Origin: Polaribacter sp.
Lineage (GTDB): Bacteria; Bacteroidota; Bacteroidia; Flavobacteriales; Flavobacteriaceae
Assembly: GCA_030731695.1 (NCBI GenBank)
Contig: JANQTK010000258.1
Span: forward strand, 3,032-13,227
Reading direction: 5' to 3'
Length of the DNA stretch: 10,196 bases
The notes beneath the pieces are model-generated. The model saw only the letters and a program-made list of their open reading frames with translations, had not been told where the DNA came from and ran no database searches. Each line of letters opens with the position of its first letter. Within the stretch, counting starts at the first letter, position 1. A program made the translations under genes and the position numbers. Of this stretch, positions 4,272 through 10,196 are shown one piece after another.

Positions 4272-5450
4272 CTAAGCATCAAAAGCCAATGCTTGTTCAA
4301 TATCAGAAATGATATCAGCCACATTTTCCAAACCCACTGAAACACGCACCAAACCATCTGTGATACCAACTTCTAATCTGTCTTTTTCAGATAATTTACT
4401 GTGTGTTGTGGAAGATGGATGTGTTACAATAGTTCTTGTATCGCCTAAATTTGCGGATAATGAACACATTTTGATGTTGTTTAAAAAAGTTCTTCCTGAA
4501 TCAATACCTCCTTTGATTTCAAAAGCGACAATATTTCCTCCTAATTTCATTTGTTTTTTGGCAATTTCATATTGAGGATGTGATTTTAAAAAAGGATATT
4601 TTACCATTTTTACGTTTGGATGTTGTTCCAAAAATTCGGCAACTTTCAAAGCATTTTCAGCATGTTTTTCAACTCTAATTGACAAAGTTTCCAAACTTTT
4701 TGATAAAACCCACGCATTGAAAGGCGACATTGCAGGTCCTGTATTTCGTGCAAACAAGTAAATTTCGTGCATCAATTCTTTGTTTCCAACTGTAATTCCA
4801 CCTAAAACCCTGCCTTGACCATCAATCAATTTTGTGGCAGAATGAATCACCAAATCAGCTCCAAATTTGATGGGTTGCTGAACGTAAGGTGTTGCAAAGC
4901 AATTATCTACAATATAAATTAGGTTGTGTTTTTTGGCAATTTCACCAATTTTTTCTAAATCTAAAATATCAACAGCCGGATTTGTAGGCGTTTCAATATA
5001 TAAAATCTTGGTGTTTTCTTGAATTAAAGATTCCACCAAATCAACCTCATCAACTTTAAAATACGACGTTTCAATATTCCATTTTGGTAAAAATTTGGTA
5101 AACATTGCATGTGTAGAACCAAAAACGGAACTACAAGAAACAATGTGATCTCCTGCTTTTAAAAGCGCTGCAAACGATGTGAAAATTGCAGCCATTCCAG
5201 TTGCAAACGCGTAACCTGCTTCTGCACCTTCCATCGCAACAATTTTGTTTACAAATTCGGTTGTATTCGGATTTGTAAATCGGCTGTATAAATTGCGTTC
5301 TTTTTCCTCTGCGAAAGAAGCACGCATGTCTTCAGCATCTTCAAAAACAAAACTTGATGTGAGATATAATGGTGTTGAATGTTCAGAAAACTGACTTCTT
5401 TCAGTCTGATTTCTTATTGCGTTTGTTTCGAAATGTTTTTTAGTACTCAT
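4272..5450 (-). CDS. metZ: MetZ-type O-succinyl/O-acetylhomoserine sulfhydrylase, PLP enzyme (392 aa)
   Basis: A Cys/Met-metabolism PLP enzyme of fold type I. It contains YSRFTNPNTTEF (residues 55-66), the phosphate-binding ATGMAA (83-88), the PLP-ring aspartate in VDNCFATP (D182), the Schiff-base lysine in HSATKLIDGQGR (K207), and the family signature NLGDTRTIVTHPSSTTH (334-350). The sequence LIDGQGR and the TGPAMSPFNAW stretch (237-247) are closer to MetZ than to MetY or to cystathionine gamma-lyase, as I remember these families. With MetX upstream the substrate is more likely O-acetylhomoserine plus sulfide, giving homocysteine; cystathionine synthesis cannot be excluded. Length is normal and no key residue is lost. 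It follows the MetX-ThrA fusion after 48 bp containing a REP-like palindrome, and probably shares its transcript. Confidence 0.88.
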   Translation of the reverse strand: MSTKKHFETNAIRNQTERSQFSEHSTPLYLTSSFVFEDAEDMRASFAEEKERNLYSRFTNPNTTEFVNKIVAMEGAEAGYAFATGMAAIFTSFAALLKAGDHIVSCSSVFGSTHAMFTKFLPKWNIETSYFKVDEVDLVESLIQENTKILYIETPTNPAVDILDLEKIGEIAKKHNLIYIVDNCFATPYVQQPIKFGADLVIHSATKLIDGQGRVLGGITVGNKELMHEIYLFARNTGPAMSPFNAWVLSKSLETLSIRVEKHAENALKVAEFLEQHPNVKMVKYPFLKSHPQYEIAKKQMKLGGNIVAFEIKGGIDSGRTFLNNIKMCSLSANLGDTRTIVTHPSSTTHSKLSEKDRLEVGITDGLVRVSVGLENVADIISDIEQALAFDA

Positions 5451-5466
5451 TTTATATTTTTATGAG

Positions 5467-5500
5467 ATTCTGAAACAAGTTCAGAATGACACTGTGTGTC
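5467..5500. repeat. REP-like palindromic element between the MetX-ThrA fusion and metZ
   Basis: Two adjacent perfect inverted repeats: ATTCTGAA-ACAAG-TTCAGAAT (5467-5487) and GACAC-TGT-GTGTC (5488-5500). The second reaches into the stop codon of the fusion gene. From memory, the CTGAAACAAGTTCAG core followed by ATGAC is a common dispersed intergenic repeat in Bacteroidetes. In this position it would form an RNA hairpin between two operon genes, which could limit or stabilise the transcript. Genomic copy number cannot be seen here. Confidence 0.65.
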
Positions 5501-8500
5501 AATTATTATGTTTTGCCAATCGTAAAATATCTCCGAAAACACCTCTTGCAGTGACTTTTGCACCTGCTCCAGCACCTTGAATTACAATGGGTTGTTCTCC
5601 ATACGATTCTGTATAAATTTCAAAAATCGCGTCAGAACCTTTCAATGAACCTAAAGGTGAATTCTGTAAAACAGATACTAATTTTACTTCTAAAATTCCT
5701 TTTTCTTTGGATAAATCACCACTCAATTCACCAATATAACGCAATACATTATTGGGTTTTTGATTGTTTTTTAAGGTTTGATATTCGCCATTCAATAACG
5801 CTAAATTATTGATAAAATCAGCAACAGTTCCACCTCTCAAATTTTCTGGAATCAAATTTTGAACATCCACTTCATGCAACTCGTTTTCCAAATCCAATTC
5901 TCGTGCTAAAATTAGTAATTTTCTTGCCACATCAACACCACCCAAATCATCTCTTGGATCAGGTTCTGTAAATCCCTTGGAAATAGCATCTTGCAATACT
6001 GCTGAAAATGAAATTTCTTCCGCAGAAAATGTGTTGAATAAATAACTCAACGTTCCTGAAAACACACCTCGAATTCTAGTGATATTTTCTCCAGATTCAT
6101 GCAATAATCTGATGGTGTCAATCAAAGGTAAACCTGCACCAACATTGGTTTCGTATAAATATTGTTTTTTGTATTCTTTTAATTTTGAACGTAATTTTTT
6201 ATAAAAATCAAAAGATAATGTGTTCGCGATTTTATTGCAGGAAACCAAATCAAAACCAGCTTCAATCAACGGAATATATTGTTTTACAAAATCCGCACTT
6301 GCAGTGTTGTCAACAGCAATTAAATTTTCTAAATGATATGTTTTTGCAAAATTGATGACATCAACTATAGTGGCATTTTCATCACCATTTGTTGCTAATT
6401 CCTGTTCCCAATTCGCAGAAACGCCTGATTTATTCAACAATATTTTTTTAGAATTTGCCACAGCGAAAACATGTAACTGAATTTTTCTTCTCTCTAAAAT
6501 GGAAGCACTATTTTCCAAAATTTGATTGATTAACGTGCTGCCTACCAAACCTCTCCCAAAAATGGCAATATTTATTTTTTTAGAAACTCCGAAAACTTGT
6601 CCATGAATCACATTAACAGCTTTGTGCAATTGTTCTTTTTTTACAACAATACTCACATTTTTTCCTGTAATTGAATTGTTAAAAAGCAAAGGCACAATTT
6701 GATTTTTAATCAACGCATTGTATGGATGATGAAATTCGCTCAAATCTTGCCCAATAATCGAAATGACAGCCACATTTTTGATGATCGAAATTTGGTTGAC
6801 ATCTTGTGAATAAAAATCACTTTCAAACTCATTTTCCAACGCTTTTACAGCTTCTTCAGCTTTGCTTTCTTCAATCACAAAACCAATTCCTCTTTCAGAA
6901 GAGCCTTGAGAAATAATACTTACACTGATGTTTTTAGCACTCAACGTTTTAAAAATTCGTGCATCAACACCTACTTTTCCCAACAAACCTCTACCTTCAA
7001 AATTCAGTAAGCAAACATTGGTAATTGTTGAAATGGATTTGATACCTTTTGTATCACTTTCAGAGGTGATTAACGTGCCTTTATCCTCTTTATTAAACGT
7101 ATTTAAAATGCGTAAATTGATGTTTTTTTCTAATAACGGAATGATGGTTTTGGCGTGTAAAATTGTTGCGCCAAAATTTGCCAATTCATTTGCTTCTGAA
7201 AATGATAATTGCTCAATTTTTTTGGCATCAGTTACCAACTCAGGATTTGCAGTGAAAATTCCGTTTACATGGGTATAGTTTTGCAATTCATCTGCATCTA
7301 AAAAATTTGCTAACAATGCAGCAGTATAATTGCTGCCATTTCTGCCTAATGTAGTGGTTTCGTTTTTTTGATTGCTTGCAATAAAACCGGTAACTAAATT
7401 GAGTGTTTTACTATTTTCCTTGAAAAATTTAACCGTATTTTCTTTGGAAATTGTTTTGATTGGCTGTGCATTTCCAAAATTTTCATCGGTAATGATTAGT
7501 TTTCTAGCATCAACAATTGCAACAGGAATTCCCTCTTTTTCTAACAAACTTGCCAATAATTTTACCGAAAGTAATTCTCCATGAGCCAAGACTTCGTCTT
7601 TGATTTTTTCACTGTAATCTCCCAACAAAGAAACTCCTTCGAAAATACTTTTTAGTTTATTGAATTCTGATGAAAAATTTACATTTTTATTTGGCGCTAA
7701 CTGATAAGCTTGCAGTTTTTCAAAATCGGTTTGATAAGCTTTTTTTGCAGCTGCTTTCTCTAAAATGGCTTCTAGTTCATCTGTGGTATTTCCTCTGGCA
7801 GAAACAACAATCGTGAATTTTTCCTTTTGTTTGATTTTATCAAGAATGATTTCAATCGCAAAAGGCAATCCAGTTTCATTGGCTAAAGATTTTCCTCCGA
7901 ATTTTACAACTTTCATTTTTTTAGCTCTGTAATCTTTATTAAAAATAGGTTCAATAATTTTTTGCAATTGGTCGTATTCTATCAAAAATGCGTCATGACC
8001 ATGCTCAGAATTGATTTCATTATACGTTACATTTTCTTTAGTTAATGCCAATTTTCTGTGTGTTTCTCTGTTTTCATCTGCTGTAAAAAACAAATCAGAA
8101 TCTACGCCAATGATGTGAATATTTGCTTCAATAGTGTCTAAAATTTCCATCGGAATTTTTCCATTATTGGTCACATCAATTGACTTTAACAACTGATTCA
8201 TTAGTTTGTAAGAAGACAATTGATAACGTTCTTGCAATTTTTTTCCATGATGCAACAACCAACTTTCTACATTAAAAATTGACAATGCTTCATTTTTAGA
8301 ACGCTGAAAACGTTTTTTAAAAGATTCAGGAGTTCTGTAGCACAACATGGCATGCATTCTTGCATCATGCACAGGATTGCTAGAATTCACCAAAAATTGT
8401 TCTTGAATTTGACAATTGGCAATCAACCAATCTGTGGATTTCCAATCTGTAGCAACAGGAATAAAATGTTGAGTTAATTTGGTGTTCAAAACCACCATTT

Positions 8501-8900
8501 CCCAAGCAATTCCTCCACCTAACGAACCTCCAATCAAGGCAAAAAGCTGCGTTATTTTTAATTCTTTCAATCCGATTAAAAAAATACGTGCAATGTCTCT
8601 TGCAATAAAACTTTTATAATCGTCTATCACAAATCCGTCAAAACCATTACCAGGAATATTAAAAGTAAGTACGGTATATTTTTGAGTGTCAATCGTTTTT
8701 TCATCACCAATAATATCTGACCACCAACCATTTTCTCCTGCAACATGACTATTTCCTGTCAACGCATGATTTACTAAAACCACAGGAGCATTGCCCAGTT
8801 GCTGTCCAAATAATTGATAGCTCAATTCCATATGTTGAAATTCAGTGCCACTTTCGGTGATGAAATTTGGAATGATAATAAAAGGCAAATCGTGCTTCAC
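5499..8900 (-). CDS. thrA: Three-enzyme fusion: homoserine O-acetyltransferase (MetX) - aspartokinase - homoserine dehydrogenase (1133 aa)
   Basis: One frame joins three enzymes from aspartate to O-acetylhomoserine. Residues 1-328 are MetX, an alpha/beta hydrolase with nucleophile GGSLGG (S126), D269 in VDSD, and H302 in GHDAF. Residues 329-617 are aspartokinase: VKFGGKS (332-338), HGELLS (440-445), LGRNGSN (518-524). Residues about 618-770 are paired ACT regulatory domains; the first has QGSSERGIGF, the second is degenerate. Residues about 775-1133 are homoserine dehydrogenase: GRGLVG NAD(P) loop (782-787), CNK (888-890), NVGAGLP (919-925), GVFSGTLSY (945-953), and EPDPRDDLGGVDVARK with the probable catalytic K994. 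From residue 329 on it matches E. coli ThrA in layout and length (805 against 820). The aspartokinase has several unusual active-site residues. It starts 8 bp after metY. Threonine inhibition via the ACT domains is likely by analogy. Confidence 0.93.
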   Translation of the reverse strand: MKHDLPFIIIPNFITESGTEFQHMELSYQLFGQQLGNAPVVLVNHALTGNSHVAGENGWWSDIIGDEKTIDTQKYTVLTFNIPGNGFDGFVIDDYKSFIARDIARIFLIGLKELKITQLFALIGGSLGGGIAWEMVVLNTKLTQHFIPVATDWKSTDWLIANCQIQEQFLVNSSNPVHDARMHAMLCYRTPESFKKRFQRSKNEALSIFNVESWLLHHGKKLQERYQLSSYKLMNQLLKSIDVTNNGKIPMEILDTIEANIHIIGVDSDLFFTADENRETHRKLALTKENVTYNEINSEHGHDAFLIEYDQLQKIIEPIFNKDYRAKKMKVVKFGGKSLANETGLPFAIEIILDKIKQKEKFTIVVSARGNTTDELEAILEKAAAKKAYQTDFEKLQAYQLAPNKNVNFSSEFNKLKSIFEGVSLLGDYSEKIKDEVLAHGELLSVKLLASLLEKEGIPVAIVDARKLIITDENFGNAQPIKTISKENTVKFFKENSKTLNLVTGFIASNQKNETTTLGRNGSNYTAALLANFLDADELQNYTHVNGIFTANPELVTDAKKIEQLSFSEANELANFGATILHAKTIIPLLEKNINLRILNTFNKEDKGTLITSESDTKGIKSISTITNVCLLNFEGRGLLGKVGVDARIFKTLSAKNISVSIISQGSSERGIGFVIEESKAEEAVKALENEFESDFYSQDVNQISIIKNVAVISIIGQDLSEFHHPYNALIKNQIVPLLFNNSITGKNVSIVVKKEQLHKAVNVIHGQVFGVSKKINIAIFGRGLVGSTLINQILENSASILERRKIQLHVFAVANSKKILLNKSGVSANWEQELATNGDENATIVDVINFAKTYHLENLIAVDNTASADFVKQYIPLIEAGFDLVSCNKIANTLSFDFYKKLRSKLKEYKKQYLYETNVGAGLPLIDTIRLLHESGENITRIRGVFSGTLSYLFNTFSAEEISFSAVLQDAISKGFTEPDPRDDLGGVDVARKLLILARELDLENELHEVDVQNLIPENLRGGTVADFINNLALLNGEYQTLKNNQKPNNVLRYIGELSGDLSKEKGILEVKLVSVLQNSPLGSLKGSDAIFEIYTESYGEQPIVIQGAGAGAKVTARGVFGDILRLAKHNN
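7916..7922 (-). other. A7 homopolymer at the MetX / aspartokinase junction
   Basis: Codons 327-329 read AAA AAA ATG, a run of seven A on the coding strand that ends in the natural start codon of the aspartokinase part (MKVVKFGG). With six A the MetX frame would end at once in TGA overlapping that ATG (ATGA). With eight A it would stop after about thirteen more codons. The run therefore decides whether MetX and ThrA are one protein or two. Confidence 0.6.
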
Positions 8901-8908
8901 AAGTTTTT

Positions 8909-10189
8909 TTATTTTGAAATTTTAGCAAATGCAGCTTTTAAATCGGCTTTTAAATCTTCAACATCTTCAATACCAACAGAAAGTCGAATCAAATCAGTAG
9001 TTACTCCAGTACTTTTTTGTTGCTCTACATTTAATTGTTGATGTGTTGTACTTGATGGATGAATGATTAACGATTTTGTATCGCCAATATTTGCCAATAA
9101 TGAGAATAATTTGGTTTCATCAGCAATGGTTTTTGCTGCTTCAAATCCGCCTTTTGCACCAAAAGTTACAATCCCACTTTGACCATTTGGCAAATATTTA
9201 TCAGCCAAAGATTTGTAGGCACTACTTTCTAAACCAGGATAGTTTACCCAAGCAACTTCATCTTGTTGTTCCAACCATTTGGCAATTTCTAAGGCATTTT
9301 GAGAATGTTGTTTGATTCTTACAGAAAGTGTTTCCAAACCTTGAATGATATTGAAAGCATTTGTTGGACTCAATGCGCCACCAAAATCACGCAAACCTTC
9401 TAAAATTAGTTTGAATGTATAAGAAGCTGCGCCCAATGCTTCATAATATTTCAAGCCATGATAACCCGCTGAAGGCTCTGTAAATTCGGGAAATTTTCCA
9501 TTAGACCAATCAAAAGTTCCAGCGTCAATAATAGCTCCTCCTAACGAATTTCCTTGACCACCAATGTATTTTGTCAACGAGTGAATCACAATATCAGCGC
9601 CGTGTTTTATTGGGTTTAGTAGGGCAGGAGTTGCTACTGTATTATCTACAATAAAAGGAACTTTTGCCGCTTTTGCTTCTGTTGAAATGGCTTCTAAATC
9701 CAACACATCTAATTTTGGATTTCCCAATGATTCTACAAAAAAAGCTCTTGTGTTATCTTGAACTGCAGTTCTAAAATTTTCAGGATTGGAAGCGTCCACA
9801 AACGTAGTTGTAATGCCCAATCTTGGCAAAGTTACATTTAGTAAATTATACGTTCCTCCATACAAACTGCTAGAAGCAACAATGTGATCGCCTGCTTTTA
9901 ATAAGGTTAACAACCCTGTTGAAATTGCTGCTGTTCCAGAGGCAAAAACGACAGCTCCAATTCCACCTTCAATAGCTGCCAATCGATCTTGTAAAATTTG
10001 ATTGGTTGGATTGTTTAATCGGGTGTAAATAAATCCTAATTCTTTTAACGAAAATAGGTTTGCAGCATGATTCGAATCATTAAAAACATACGATGTTGTT
10101 TGGTAAATAGGAACAGCTCTTGTTCCACCATTTTTTGTAACATCATGTCCTGCGTGCAACGCGTTCGTTGCGATTTTTTGTGTACTCAT
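8909..10189 (-). CDS. metY: MetY, O-acetylhomoserine sulfhydrylase (O-acetylhomoserine aminocarboxypropyltransferase), 426 aa
   Basis: A PLP enzyme that joins sulfide to O-acetylhomoserine to give homocysteine and acetate. Marks of the family are AGHDVTKNGGTRAVPIYQTTSY (residues 13-34), YTRLNNPT (55-62), ASGTAA (83-88), the PLP-ring aspartate in VDNTVATP (D182), the Schiff-base lysine in HSLTKYIGGQGNSLGG (K207), and NIGDTKSLIIHPSSTTH. The roughly 35-residue insert after K207 (TFDWSNGKFPEFTEPSAGYHGLKY) and the 426-residue length are typical of MetY and separate it from MetZ. The start is secure: MSTQKIATNALHAG is a standard N-terminus. Only 7 bp upstream are visible, so its promoter and any SAM riboswitch or operator lie outside the window. 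It is followed after 8 bp by the MetX-ThrA fusion, which makes its acceptor substrate. Confidence 0.95.
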   Translation of the reverse strand: MSTQKIATNALHAGHDVTKNGGTRAVPIYQTTSYVFNDSNHAANLFSLKELGFIYTRLNNPTNQILQDRLAAIEGGIGAVVFASGTAAISTGLLTLLKAGDHIVASSSLYGGTYNLLNVTLPRLGITTTFVDASNPENFRTAVQDNTRAFFVESLGNPKLDVLDLEAISTEAKAAKVPFIVDNTVATPALLNPIKHGADIVIHSLTKYIGGQGNSLGGAIIDAGTFDWSNGKFPEFTEPSAGYHGLKYYEALGAASYTFKLILEGLRDFGGALSPTNAFNIIQGLETLSVRIKQHSQNALEIAKWLEQQDEVAWVNYPGLESSAYKSLADKYLPNGQSGIVTFGAKGGFEAAKTIADETKLFSLLANIGDTKSLIIHPSSTTHQQLNVEQQKSTGVTTDLIRLSVGIEDVEDLKADLKAAFAKISK

Positions 10190-10196
10190 TTTTCTA

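Noticed and set aside
5451..5498. Separate promoter for metZ
   Set aside because: No TAnnTTTG element is present; the spacer is filled by the palindromic repeat, so cotranscription with the fusion gene is simpler.
6928..7278. 116-codon open frame on the plus strand
   Set aside because: It is antisense to the well-supported aspartokinase/ACT region of the fusion gene and shows no recognisable domain.
7905..7925. The fusion gene as a frameshifted pseudogene
   Set aside because: The frame is open throughout, all three enzymes keep their main motifs, and the domains join at natural ends.
10190..10196. SAM riboswitch or operator in front of metY
   Set aside because: Only seven bases upstream of metY are in the window, so nothing can be supported.

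Overview
The window is AT-rich, every gene lies on the minus strand, and promoter-like sites follow the Bacteroidetes consensus (TAnnTTTG at -7) without clear Shine-Dalgarno sequences. Protein sequences and gene order suggest a member of the Flavobacteriaceae, probably marine; the genus cannot be fixed from this stretch alone. It carries methionine biosynthesis and assimilatory sulfate reduction genes with a sulfur/Fe-S type regulator between them. Genes are described in the direction of transcription, from high to low coordinates.

Methionine block (10189 down to 4272): metY (O-acetylhomoserine sulfhydrylase); an 1133-codon gene fusing homoserine O-acetyltransferase (MetX) to aspartokinase/homoserine dehydrogenase (ThrA type); then metZ, a second sulfhydrylase of the Cys/Met PLP family. 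metY and the fusion are 8 bp apart. The fusion and metZ are separated by 48 bp holding a REP-like palindrome. Together these genes turn aspartate into homoserine, acetylate it, and add sulfide to give homocysteine. The fusion junction is an A7 run where loss of one base would restore two coupled genes.

Regulator block (4165 to 2524): an Rrf2-family regulator with four cysteines in its ligand loop, then a signal-peptide outer membrane protein whose C-terminal half resembles PagL/acyloxyacyl hydrolase. The 106-bp leader of the regulator holds two heptamer tandem arrays, an AT palindrome and a -7 element almost touching the start codon.

Sulfate block (2305 to 1): a DUF2061 membrane protein, cysH (overlapping ATGA), cysD, and the first 124 codons of cysN, which runs off the left edge. 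These give sulfate -> APS -> sulfite, whose reduction product sulfide feeds MetY/MetZ. The 218 bp upstream holds a -7 promoter element, a 21-bp palindrome where transcription would start, and a 19-bp direct repeat 80 bp further up. These are candidate operators, possibly for the neighbouring Rrf2 protein.

Two GC-rich REP-like repeats in opposite orientation sit in the cysD-cysN spacer, and one runs into the start of cysN. No RNA gene, CRISPR array, insertion sequence or plus-strand gene was found.
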